Below, in pieces: positions 1-8,258 of a DNA stretch of 64,000 nt. A program made the position numbers and the translations under genes. Below the pieces are notes generated by a model. That model was not told the DNA's origin. It saw only the letters and a list, made by a program, of their open reading frames with translations, and did not search any database. Positions within the stretch are counted from its first letter, which is position 1. Each line of letters opens with the position of its first letter. The stretch is from Pseudomonas sp. PDNC002. Its GTDB lineage: Bacteria > Pseudomonadota > Gammaproteobacteria > Pseudomonadales > Pseudomonadaceae. The stretch is from positions 2,822,001-2,886,000 of the forward strand of contig NZ_CP070356.1 in NCBI RefSeq assembly GCF_016919445.1, in the 5' to 3' direction.

Positions 1-807
1 GAACAGGGCGAGATGATCCGCTTCAAGTTCGGCCTGCCGGACATCGCCGAACAGAACCTCAACCTCTACCTCGCTGCCGTGCTGGAAGCCACGCTGCAGC
101 CGCCGCCAGTGCCCGAGCCGGCCTGGCGCGAGGAGATGGACCGCCTGGCCGCCGATGGCGTCGTCGCCTACCGCGCGGTGGTGCGGGAGAACCCGCAGTT
201 CGTCGACTACTTCCGCGAGGCCACGCCGGAGCAGGAACTGGGCCGCCTGCCGCTGGGCAGCCGCCCGGCCAAGCGCCGCGAGGGCGGGGTGGAGAGCCTG
301 CGGGCGATCCCCTGGATTTTCGCCTGGACCCAGACGCGCCTGATGCTGCCGGCCTGGCTGGGCTGGGAAGACGCGTTGTTCAAGGCCATCGAACGCGGCG
401 AAGGCGCGCTGCTTTCACGCATGCGCAAGGAGTGGCCGTTCTTCACCACGCGCATCGACATGCTGGAGATGGTGCTGGCCAAGGCCGACCGGGAAATCGC
501 CCAACTCTACGACGAGCGACTGGTGCAATCGGAACTGCGACCATTAGGTGCGCATTTACGCGACCTATTGTCGCAGTCGGTGCGCGTGGTGCTGGGTCTG
601 ACCGGCCAGTCCCAGTTGCTCGCCCACGCCGCCGAGACGCGCGAGTCCATTGGTGTGCGCAATACCTACCTGGACCCGCTGCACCTGCTCCAGGCCGAGC
701 TTTTGGCCCGCTCGCGACGCTGTACCGGCGATGCCTGCGGCGGTCTGGAGCAGGCGATGCTGGTGACCGTCGCGGGGATCGCCGCCGGTCTGCGCAACAC
801 CGGTTGA
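1..807 (+). CDS. ppc: Phosphoenolpyruvate carboxylase, C-terminal part (5' end outside window)
   Basis: Carboxylates phosphoenolpyruvate to oxaloacetate in the cytoplasm to refill the TCA cycle. The frame is open from the first base, so the gene begins upstream of the window and only about the last 268 residues are seen. Recognisable family features are the stretch [17 protein letters not shown] with its conserved Arg-Ala-Ile-Pro-Trp core, the following RLMLPAWLG, and a C-terminal end with [11 protein letters not shown] and the typical final RNTG. The next gene is adk, as in P. aeruginosa from memory. The 247-bp gap to adk holds only a small CCACC/GGTGG hairpin near base 822 and no clear terminator. 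Confidence 0.97.
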   Translation, partial: EQGEMIRFKFGLPDIAEQNLNLYLAAVLEATLQPPPVPEPAWREEMDRLAADGVVAYRAVVRENPQFVDYFREATPEQELGRLPLGSRPAKRREGGVESLRAIPWIFAWTQTRLMLPAWLGWEDALFKAIERGEGALLSRMRKEWPFFTTRIDMLEMVLAKADREIAQLYDERLVQSELRPLGAHLRDLLSQSVRVVLGLTGQSQLLAHAAETRESIGVRNTYLDPLHLLQAELLARSRRCTGDACGGLEQAMLVTVAGIAAGLRNTG

Positions 808-1033
808 GGGAGCATAGCCCCCCACCAAAGGTGGATTGCCGAGCCGGGAAATGAGATTAATTTGATGACTGTTCCGGGCGCCCTGAAACGTCCGGGATCG
901 GCTCGCGCAGTCCCCATGGCCGGCTTGTCTGGCAGGGGGCCGCTGTGTATCGTGAGCAACCTTTCGGCGCATGTCTGCGCCATTCCAGCACGATGAGATT
1001 GGCCCCAAGAGGCGGATCCGTGATTTCGCTTAA

Positions 1034-1702
<669 letters not shown>

Positions 1703-1717
1703 TCGCTCCCGCGTCTG

Positions 1718-1750
1718 CCAAAGGCCCGCACATGCGGGCCTTTGGCGTTT
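1718..1750 (+). terminator. Rho-independent terminator of adk
   Basis: A perfect 13-bp inverted repeat (1718-1730 with 1733-1745, arm CCAAAGGCCCGCA) is followed by CGTTT. It lies between the adk stop and tsaB and separates the two units. A TATAAT immediately follows (1750-1755), but I see no good -35 at the right distance, so I do not call it a promoter. Confidence 0.85.
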
Positions 1751-1790
1751 ATAATGCCCGCCCATTTTTTATCGACTTATGGAAAGCACC

Positions 1791-2465
1791 ATGCCCACGC
1801 TGCTGGCCCTGGATACCTCGACCGAAGCCTGTTCTGTCGCGCTGCTGCATGACGACCGCCGGTTCGTGCGCCACGAGGTGATCCCGCGCCTGCACGCCCA
1901 GCGCCTGCTGCCCATGGTGCAGGACATCCTCGACGAGGCCGGCATCAAGCTGTCCGCTGTCGACGCCATTGCCTTCGGCCGCGGCCCCGGCGCCTTCACC
2001 GGCGTGCGGATCGCCATCGGCGTGGTCCAGGGTCTGGCCTTTGCCCTGCAGAAACCGGTGTTGCCGATCTCCGACCTGGCGGTGCTGGCCCAGCGTGCGT
2101 ACCGCGAGCACGGCGCCGTCCAGGTGGCCGCTGCCATCGATGCGCGGATGGACGAGGTGTACTGGGGCTGCTACCGCCTGGAGCAGGGCGAAATGCGCCT
2201 GGCGGGCGCCGAGGCGGTGCTGCCGCCCGAGCGTGTCGAGCTGCCCCGCGATGCCCACGGCGAGTGGTTCGGCTCCGGCACCGGCTGGGGCTTCGAGGAG
2301 CGCCTGGCGGTAAAGGTTGCCGCCCGCGATGCCAGCCTGCTGCCGCACTCCGAGGACCTGCTGACCCTGGCCGAATTCGCCTGGGCGCGGGGCGAGGCCG
2401 TCGATGCCGAACAGGCGCAGCCGGTCTACCTGCGTGACAACGTAGCGACGCCCAAGAAAGCCTGA
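1791..2465 (+). CDS. tsaB: tRNA threonylcarbamoyladenosine biosynthesis protein TsaB
   Basis: TsaB is the scaffold partner of TsaD and TsaE in making t6A37 on ANN-decoding tRNAs. The 224-aa protein opens with LLALDTSTEACSVAL, the ASKHA-type ATPase-fold start of the YeaZ family, and carries the conserved GPGAFTGVRI around residues 67-76. An earlier ATG at 1779 exists. I prefer 1791 because GGAAAG sits 4-5 bases before it and family members begin MPTLLALDTST. A small Pseudomonas gene follows 67 bp later. Confidence 0.94.
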   Translation: MPTLLALDTSTEACSVALLHDDRRFVRHEVIPRLHAQRLLPMVQDILDEAGIKLSAVDAIAFGRGPGAFTGVRIAIGVVQGLAFALQKPVLPISDLAVLAQRAYREHGAVQVAAAIDARMDEVYWGCYRLEQGEMRLAGAEAVLPPERVELPRDAHGEWFGSGTGWGFEERLAVKVAARDASLLPHSEDLLTLAEFAWARGEAVDAEQAQPVYLRDNVATPKKA

Positions 2466-2532
2466 CCTGTGCCAATTGACCGCAGTTGCACGCGGTCGCT
2501 AGAGTGATGGGTATTCCCACCGAGTCTTCAGC

Positions 2533-2877
2533 ATGCGTATCGACGGTTTCACCTCCATTTCCCAGACGCCGGAGCGCGGTTCCCGAACGGGCACTGCGGT
2601 TACGCCGTATCGGGACGTGCAGAGTGACGTCGAGACCCGCCGCGAGCAGCCCGCGCCGACCTCGGCGAGCCAGGGCCTGGAGTCGCAATCCCAGACTCGC
2701 CGCGTGGAATCCTCCAGCGCCAGCAGCTATGGCGTGCCGGCGACCCTGCGTGATATCGAATACCAGCGCCCGCTGAGTTCCCGCGCGGCCCAGGCGCTCG
2801 CCAGCTACACCAGCACCGCCAGCATGGCTGGCCAGTACGAAGGCCAGGAAGTCCTCGGTCTCGACCTCTACGCCTGA
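2533..2877 (+). CDS. Conserved hypothetical protein (Pseudomonas)
   Basis: A 114-aa protein of unknown function. It is rich in Ser, Gln, Arg and Thr and looks disordered through about residue 75. A more conserved-looking tail follows (PLSSRAAQALASYTSTASM, ending in GLDLYA). There is no signal peptide, membrane segment or Cys. It sits between tsaB and a DUF72 gene that starts 4 bp after its stop, so the two are probably co-transcribed. I recall a similar small gene at this place in P. aeruginosa, but I cannot assign a role. Confidence 0.8.
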   Translation: MRIDGFTSISQTPERGSRTGTAVTPYRDVQSDVETRREQPAPTSASQGLESQSQTRRVESSSASSYGVPATLRDIEYQRPLSSRAAQALASYTSTASMAGQYEGQEVLGLDLYA

Positions 2878-2881
2878 CTCC

Positions 2882-3739
2882 ATGAGCTTGCCGTATTATC
2901 TGGGCTGTCCGTCCTGGAACGAGCCGGCCTGGCGCGGCAGTTTCTATCCCGCCGACCTGCGTTCCGCCGATACCCTGGGTTTCTACTCCCAGGTGTTCAA
3001 CGCCGTGGAAGGCAATACCACTTTCTACGCCCGCCCCAACGCCGATACCCTCGCGCGCTGGGCGCAGACCATGCCGGAGACGTTCCGCTTCTGTGCCAAG
3101 CTGCCCCGCGATATCAGCCACGAGGGCGACCTGCGCGGCCAGTTGGAGAACACGCGGGACTTCCTCGATCTGCTGAAGCCGCTGGATAAGCGCGTCGCGC
3201 CGCTGTGGCTGCAGGTGTCCGCCAGCTTCGGCCCGGATCGCCTGGGCGAGCTGGCGGCATGGCTGGATGCCTTCGCTGAACGGCGCATCGCGGTGGAGGT
3301 GCGCCATCCGGCGTTCTTCGCCAAGGGCGACGAGGAGCGCGCGCTGAACCGGCTGCTGCTGGATCGCGGTGTTGAGCGTATCTGCCTGGACTCGCGGGCG
3401 CTGTTCGCATGCAGGTCCGACGATCCCGCGGTGCTCCACGCGCAATCGAAGAAGCCCAAGGTGCCGGTGCGTCCGGCGGCCTTCAGCGACAGCCCGCAGG
3501 TGCGCTTTATCGGCGGTCCGGACCTGGACGCCAATCTGGTCCACTTGCGGCCCTGGATCGCCAAGGTGGCCGAGTGGATCGAGCAGGGCCTGACGCCCTA
3601 CGTCTTCCTCCATACCCCGGACAACCACCGCGCCGCCGAGCAGGCGCAGCGCTTCCATGCGCTGCTGCGTGAGCGCCTGCCGGGCCTGCCGCCGCTGTTC
3701 GAGCCCAAGCCGGAAGTGGAACAGCTCGGCCTGCTCTGA
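2882..3739 (+). CDS. DUF72 family protein (YecE-like)
   Basis: A 285-aa member of the DUF72/YecE family, which has a TIM-barrel-like fold and no established function. Family signatures are the N-terminal YYLGCPSWNEPAWRG, the NAVEGNTTFYARP stretch around residues 40-52, FRFCAKLPRDISH, and the late LTPYVFLHTPDNH where family members carry a YVYFNN-like motif. It begins 4 bp after the preceding small gene. No transport signal is seen, so it is cytoplasmic. Confidence 0.88.
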   Translation: MSLPYYLGCPSWNEPAWRGSFYPADLRSADTLGFYSQVFNAVEGNTTFYARPNADTLARWAQTMPETFRFCAKLPRDISHEGDLRGQLENTRDFLDLLKPLDKRVAPLWLQVSASFGPDRLGELAAWLDAFAERRIAVEVRHPAFFAKGDEERALNRLLLDRGVERICLDSRALFACRSDDPAVLHAQSKKPKVPVRPAAFSDSPQVRFIGGPDLDANLVHLRPWIAKVAEWIEQGLTPYVFLHTPDNHRAAEQAQRFHALLRERLPGLPPLFEPKPEVEQLGLL

Positions 3740-3813
3740 GCGGGCAACTGCGCATGGCGCTGGGGCGGCGAGGCGGCTAACCTGCTCGTTCCCCGCCCGG
3801 TCAGGAGTCAGCC

Positions 3814-4656
3814 ATGCCTTCCCAGCACAACAGCACTCAACAGCAACGCGGCGAGGCTTTCCGCGCCCTGCACCAGCGTGACGGTCTGTTCGTCCTGCCC
3901 AATCCGTGGGACGCCGGTTCGGCGAAGATGCTCGCTCATCTTGGTTTCGAGGCTCTCGCTACCACCAGTGCGGGCCTGGCATTCGCCCTGGGCCGCCGGG
4001 ATGCCGAAGGGGCGGTCAGCCGTGCCGAAGCACTCGCCAATGCGCGCGACATCGTCGAGGCGACCCCGCTGCCGGTGGCCGCCGACCTGGAGAACGGTTA
4101 CGGCGACACGCCGGAAGACTGCGCCGAGACCATTCGCCTGGCTGCCGCGTGCGGGCTGGTGGGCGGCTCCATCGAGGACGCCACCGGGCGCCCAGATGCG
4201 CCGATCTACCCGCTGGAACTGGCCGTTGAGCGCATCACCGCCGCCGTGCAAGCCGCCCGTGCGCTGCCTTTCACCTTCACCCTCGCTGCGCGGGCGGAAA
4301 ACTTCCTCCACGGCCGCGTCGACCTGGACGACACCATCCGCCGCCTGGTGGCCTTCGCCGACGCTGGCGCCGATGTGCTCTACGCGCCGGGCCTGAAGAC
4401 CCGCGAGGAAATCGCCGCCGTGGTCAAGGCCGTGGCGCCGCGGCCGGTCAATGTGCTGGTGGGTTCGCCGGCGCTGCAGTTGGGGCTGGAGGAGTTGGCC
4501 GAGTTGGGCGTGAAGCGCGTCAGTGTCGGCTCGACCCTGGCCCGCACGGCTTACGGCGCCTTCTTCAGTGCTTCCGAGGCGTTGGCAAAAGGCGACCTGA
4601 CGCCCATGCACGGCGCCATGCCGTTCGACCGGATCAACGGACTGTTCCGGGGCTGA
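3814..4656 (+). CDS. Isocitrate lyase / PEP mutase superfamily protein
   Basis: A 280-aa protein of the PEP mutase/isocitrate lyase superfamily, enzymes that break or form C-C or P-C bonds next to an alpha-oxyacid carboxylate using Mg2+. Diagnostic parts are the start FVLPNPWDAGSAKMLAHLGF, the metal/substrate segment ADLENGYGD near residue 90, and GGSIEDATG near 114. It lacks the KKCGH-type isocitrate lyase catalytic loop, so it is not a true isocitrate lyase. The substrate is unknown: carboxyphosphonoenolpyruvate mutase-like and oxaloacetase-like activities are both possible. The following gene starts 3 bp after its stop. Confidence 0.87.
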   Translation: MPSQHNSTQQQRGEAFRALHQRDGLFVLPNPWDAGSAKMLAHLGFEALATTSAGLAFALGRRDAEGAVSRAEALANARDIVEATPLPVAADLENGYGDTPEDCAETIRLAAACGLVGGSIEDATGRPDAPIYPLELAVERITAAVQAARALPFTFTLAARAENFLHGRVDLDDTIRRLVAFADAGADVLYAPGLKTREEIAAVVKAVAPRPVNVLVGSPALQLGLEELAELGVKRVSVGSTLARTAYGAFFSASEALAKGDLTPMHGAMPFDRINGLFRG

Positions 4657-4659
4657 CGT

Positions 4660-5352
4660 TTGCGCTGGTGGCTGCTCGGTGTCGTCCTGGCGCTCGCCAG
4701 TTTCGCCCTGGCGGTGCAGCAGCACTGGGTACAGGTGCCTGGTCGCTGGAATCCCTGGGCGCCGCTGGATGTGCGCGACGAGCCGAACTTGCTGACCCGC
4801 TACAAGCTCTGGCGCCTGCGTGACGACGTCGACCTGTGCCGCCTGGCACTGCAAAGCTCCGATCTCAAGGCGCAGCCCATGGCTGACAGCGAGCCTGTCG
4901 CGGGTTGCCCGTTGCAGAACGTCTGGCGCGTGCAGGCCGCGCAGGTGAAGCTGAGCAGCAGCTTTCTCGCCAGCTGTCCGCTGGCAGTGAGCTTCGCGCT
5001 GTTCGAGCGGCATGCGCTGCAGCCGGCGGCGCGCGAAATCTACGGTCAGCCGGTGGCGGGCATCGAACACCTGGGCAGCTTCGCCTGCCGCAACATCTAT
5101 GGGCGCACCGATGCCCGCCGCAGCCAGCACGCCACCGCCAATGCGCTGGACATCGCTGCTTTCCGCCTCGCCGATGGCCGGCGCATTGTGGTGGCGAAGG
5201 ACTGGAGCGGGCAGGGCGATGCGGCGCGATTTCTACGCGCTGTGCGCGACGGCGCGTGCAGCAACTTCGATGGTGTGTTGGGGCCGGATTACAACCGTGC
5301 GCATCACGATCATTTCCACCTCGACCTGGGCGGTTGGCAGATCTGCCGTTGA
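4660..5352 (+). CDS. Extensin-like C-terminal domain protein, membrane-anchored
   Basis: A 230-aa protein with one N-terminal hydrophobic segment (about residues 4-19, LLGVVLALASFALAV) and a periplasmic extensin-like C-terminal domain. That domain has SQHATANALDIAAF and a late HHDHFHLDLG. This His/Asp pattern resembles zinc-dependent D-Ala-D-Ala or L,D-carboxypeptidases (LAS family), which suggests a murein-related role by inference. Several Cys residues could form periplasmic disulfides. The start is TTG, 3 bp after the previous stop, chosen because it precedes the membrane segment and no ATG lies nearby. Confidence 0.82.
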   Translation: MRWWLLGVVLALASFALAVQQHWVQVPGRWNPWAPLDVRDEPNLLTRYKLWRLRDDVDLCRLALQSSDLKAQPMADSEPVAGCPLQNVWRVQAAQVKLSSSFLASCPLAVSFALFERHALQPAAREIYGQPVAGIEHLGSFACRNIYGRTDARRSQHATANALDIAAFRLADGRRIVVAKDWSGQGDAARFLRAVRDGACSNFDGVLGPDYNRAHHDHFHLDLGGWQICR

Positions 5353-5407
5353 GTCAGGCGGCCGCGCGCTGCGATAGAATTGCGGTTTTTCCCAGGATCG
5401 CCCCGTC

Positions 5408-6193
5408 ATGACCGAGACCCTCACCCCGCCGCGCATCGTCGTCCAGGCATTGGCACCCGCCTGGCAGGCCGCCGCCGAGCAGTGGGCGCAGCGCCTGGGC
5501 TTGGGTATGGGAGAAGGCGAGGGGGCGGATTTCGCTCTGCAGCTGGGCGATGACGGGTTGCAGTTGCTGCAGCTGGGGCCCGACTCGCCCGGTCCGGTGC
5601 GCGTGGACTTCCTCGAAGGCGCCACCGCCCACCGCCGCCAGTTCGGCGGCGGCACCGGGCAGATGATCGCCAAGGCCGTGGGCATCCAGCAGGGTGTTCG
5701 CCCCCACGTGCTGGATGCCACCGCCGGGCTGGGCAAGGACGCCTTCGTGCTGGCGACCCTGGGCTGCGAGATGGACCTGACCGAGCGACAGCCGATCATC
5801 GCCGCGCTGCTGGAGGACGGGCTGGCTCGTGCGGCGGGGGATTTCGAGGTGGGTGGCATCGTCGCCCGCATGCGCCTGCTGCCAGGCAATTCCATCGAGC
5901 GCATGGCGGCGTGGGAAGGCGAGGCGCCGCAGGTGATCTACCTCGACCCGATGTTCCCGCACCGCGACAAGAGCGCGCTGGTGAAGAAGGAAATGCGCCT
6001 GTTCCGCCCGCTGGTGGGTGACGACCTGGACGCCCCGGCGCTGCTGGAGGCCGCACTGAAACTGGCCAGCCACCGGGTGGTGGTCAAGCGCCCGCGCAAG
6101 GCGCCGATCATCGAGGGGCAGAAGCCCAGCTACAGCCTGGAAGGCAAGTCCAGCCGCTATGACATCTATCCGCTGAAGAGCCTCAAGGGCTGA
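5408..6193 (+). CDS. rsmJ: 16S rRNA (guanine1516-N2)-methyltransferase RsmJ
   Basis: Methylates N2 of G1516 in 16S rRNA using S-adenosylmethionine. The 261-aa protein has the family [15 protein letters not shown] region, the SAM-binding motif [15 protein letters not shown] (about 101-115), and an acceptor-site motif YLDPMFPH (about 178-185), the N/DPPF-type signature of N-methyltransferases. A TAGAAT that could be a -10 lies at 5375-5380, but the best upstream -35 (TTGAGT) is 20 bp away, so the promoter is uncertain. Confidence 0.93.
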   Translation: MTETLTPPRIVVQALAPAWQAAAEQWAQRLGLGMGEGEGADFALQLGDDGLQLLQLGPDSPGPVRVDFLEGATAHRRQFGGGTGQMIAKAVGIQQGVRPHVLDATAGLGKDAFVLATLGCEMDLTERQPIIAALLEDGLARAAGDFEVGGIVARMRLLPGNSIERMAAWEGEAPQVIYLDPMFPHRDKSALVKKEMRLFRPLVGDDLDAPALLEAALKLASHRVVVKRPRKAPIIEGQKPSYSLEGKSSRYDIYPLKSLKG

Positions 6194-6223
6194 CGTCTTT
6201 CTGCTCTGGCTCCTCTGCCAATC

Positions 6224-6380
6224 GTACCCCTAACCCCAACCCTCTCCCCAAGGAGAGGGAGCCGTTCGGCACAGTGGATCGATTCCGGAGCCAGCCGGCT
6301 ATCGTAGCGCGATCAGTGCGCTCAGGATGGTCCCCTCTCCCTCTGGGAGAGGGTTAGGGTGAGGGGCTCTTAGGGGACGA
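6224..6380. repeat. Palindromic intergenic repeat, CCCTCTCCC/GGGAGAGGG family, copy 1
   Basis: A large imperfect inverted repeat. The left arm carries CCCCTAACCCCAACCCTCTC and the right arm GGGAGAGGGTTAGGGTGAGG, each with an internal smaller hairpin. A second copy with the same arm motifs lies at 29548-29692. It has no coding potential. It separates rsmJ (plus) from mexL (minus), which are convergent, and resembles the MITE-like repeats scattered in many Pseudomonas and Xanthomonas genomes. Confidence 0.85.
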
Positions 6381-6417
6381 AGAGGCTCCTGGCCTACGTT
6401 CAGTCACTATGAGAGTG

Positions 6418-7050
6418 TCAGGGCCTGAAGGCCTTGAGAAACAGCGCCACCACTTCCTGCGCGTGAGCCTCGGACTCCTCCTCGGTCGGCGGCTGCACGC
6501 AGCCGATCATCAGGCGGAAGTGCACGCAGCCCTGCACCAGCATCAGGAAGTGCTCGGCGGCCCGGCGCGGGCTGTCCATCGCCAGCTTGCCCTGCTGACG
6601 GGCCTGCTCCAACAGGCGCTCCATCTGGTCCAGCACGCGCTGGGGACCTGCGTCGAAGAACAGCTGGGACAGATGCGGGTTCTGCCCGCCCTGGGCAATC
6701 ATCAGCCGGCTCAGCGCAATGGCCTCCGGACTGTTGATCAGCTGGTTGAAGCCGCGCGCCAGATTCAGCAGCAGGCTTTCCAGCGGCGCATCGGCCGATG
6801 GCTCTGCAAACAGCTCTGGCAGGTTCTCCGCGCACTTGGCCTGCACGGCTTCGACGAACAGCGTCTCCTTGTCCGTGAAGTGGCTGTACACGGTGAGCTT
6901 GGAGACGCCGGCCTCGGCGGCGATGGCCTCCATGCTGCTGCCGTCGTAGCCATAGCGCACGAACAGCTCCTTGGCGGCTTCGAGAATGGCCTTGCGCTTG
7001 GCGGGGTCCTTGGGGCGGCCCGGTCCGTTCGATGAGTTCGATGGCGACAT
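6418..7050 (-). CDS. mexL: TetR-family repressor MexL of the mexJK efflux operon
   Basis: A 210-aa TetR-type repressor. The N-terminal GPGRPKDPAKRKAILEAAKE leads into a helix-turn-helix with AEAGVSKLTVYSHF (about residues 45-58). The C-terminal ligand domain is of the efflux-regulator type. It is divergent from mexJK across a 98-bp gap holding AT-rich inverted repeats. In P. aeruginosa MexL represses mexJK and itself and loss of it raises efflux. By length, divergent arrangement and partner identity this is the same gene, and autorepression is inferred here. Confidence 0.9.
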   Translation of the reverse strand: MSPSNSSNGPGRPKDPAKRKAILEAAKELFVRYGYDGSSMEAIAAEAGVSKLTVYSHFTDKETLFVEAVQAKCAENLPELFAEPSADAPLESLLLNLARGFNQLINSPEAIALSRLMIAQGGQNPHLSQLFFDAGPQRVLDQMERLLEQARQQGKLAMDSPRRAAEHFLMLVQGCVHFRLMIGCVQPPTEEESEAHAQEVVALFLKAFRP

Positions 7051-7148
7051 GATTTTACATTTCTAATACTGGACTGATGGGTTCTGTATTTTTACTATAC
7101 CGGGGAGTATAAGAATTCCAACCGCGTTTTGCGAAAGGGTCACACATC
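7051..7148. promoter_or_regulatory. mexL-mexJ divergent promoter/operator region
   Basis: A 98-bp AT-rich gap between divergent genes. The clearest dyad is TATAC-N6-GTATA (7096-7100 with 7107-7111), with flanking TT and AA also matching. This is the kind of half-site spacing TetR dimers use. TATAAG at 7108-7113 overlaps the right half and could be the mexJ -10. Overlap of operator and -10 would explain repression. Confidence 0.6.
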
Positions 7149-8252
7149 ATGTTCCGCCATGCTCTGTCTGTCGCGCTGCCTGCTGCCTTCATTCTGTCCC
7201 TTTCTGCCTGCGGTAACGGCGAGCCTCCCAAGCCCGCCGTGCGTCCGGCCATCGTGGTGCAGCCGTTGCCGGCCAAGGACGTAACCGAAGCCTATCCCGG
7301 CGAAGTCCACGCCCGGCACGAGCCGGAACTGGCCTTCCGCATCGGCGGCAAGGTCAGCAAGCGCCTGGTGGAAACCGGCGAGCGGGTGAAGAAGGACCAA
7401 CCCCTGGCGGAACTCGATCCCGAAGACGTACGCCTGCAACTGGAAGCCACGCGCGCCCAGGTAGCCGCCGCCGAGGCCAACCTGCAGACGGTCCGCTCCG
7501 AATACACCCGCTACAAGACCCTGCTCGAACGCCAGTTGGTCAGCCAGTCGCAGTTCGACAACATCGAGAACACCTATCGCGCTGGCGAAGCGCGGGTAAA
7601 GCAGATTCGCGCCGAGTACGACGTGGCCAGCAACCAGGCCGGCTACGCCGTACTGCGTTCGCCCCAGGATGGCGTGATCGCCACCCGCCGGGTGGAAGTG
7701 GGGCAGGTGGTCGCCGCCGGGCAGACTGTCTTCACCCTGGCCGCCGACGGTGATCGCGAGGTCCTGATCAGCTTCCCCGAGCATGCTTTCGAGCGCTTCC
7801 GCGTCGGTGAAGCGGTAAGCGTCGAACTCTGGTCGCAGCGCGACAAGCGCTTCAGCGGCAAGATTCGCGAACTGTCGCCGGCCGCCGACCCGCAATCGCG
7901 CACCTTCGCCGCGCGGGTGGCGTTCGACGATGCCAAGGTGCCCGCCGAGCTGGGCCAGAGCGCTCGCGTCTATATCCACGCCGAGGGCGCGGTGCCGTTG
8001 GCGGTGCCGCTGGCTGCGCTGACCGCCGAGGGTGGCCAGCCGTTCGTCTGGGTCGTCGATCCCAATACGTCCACCTTGCATCGCCGCCCGGTGCGTGTCG
8101 GCCCCTATGCCGAGGACCGCGTGCCGGTGCTGGAAGGCCTGAAGGATAGCGACTGGGTGGTGGCCGCAGGTGTGCAGGTACTGCGTGAAGGTCAGGAGGT
8201 ACGGCCGGTCGATCGGGAAAACCGTTCGATCAAGCTGGTGGCGAAGGAGTAA
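7149..8252 (+). CDS. mexJ: RND efflux periplasmic adaptor MexJ
   Basis: The membrane fusion protein of an RND pump, linking the inner-membrane transporter to an outer-membrane channel. At 367 aa it has a lipoprotein signal with lipobox LSAC (Cys21). A lipoyl/hairpin region includes VHARHEPELAFRIGGKVSKR, and an alpha-hairpin (about 90-165) ends in GYAVLRSPQDGVIATRRVE. The beta-barrel follows, with the conserved SPAADPQSRTFAARV. It lies 6 bp before mexK and opposite mexL. As in P. aeruginosa, no outer-membrane factor gene is present; there MexJK borrows OprM or OpmH, which I infer here. Confidence 0.92.
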   Translation: MFRHALSVALPAAFILSLSACGNGEPPKPAVRPAIVVQPLPAKDVTEAYPGEVHARHEPELAFRIGGKVSKRLVETGERVKKDQPLAELDPEDVRLQLEATRAQVAAAEANLQTVRSEYTRYKTLLERQLVSQSQFDNIENTYRAGEARVKQIRAEYDVASNQAGYAVLRSPQDGVIATRRVEVGQVVAAGQTVFTLAADGDREVLISFPEHAFERFRVGEAVSVELWSQRDKRFSGKIRELSPAADPQSRTFAARVAFDDAKVPAELGQSARVYIHAEGAVPLAVPLAALTAEGGQPFVWVVDPNTSTLHRRPVRVGPYAEDRVPVLEGLKDSDWVVAAGVQVLREGQEVRPVDRENRSIKLVAKE

Positions 8253-8258
8253 CGCCCG

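Noticed and set aside
1750-1755. Perfect TATAAT upstream of tsaB
   Set aside because: It directly adjoins the adk terminator and no acceptable -35 lies 15-19 bp upstream.
3814-4656. Calling this gene isocitrate lyase (aceA) or prpB
   Set aside because: It is too short for AceA and lacks the KKCGH catalytic loop, and the sequence does not match PrpB; only the superfamily is supported.
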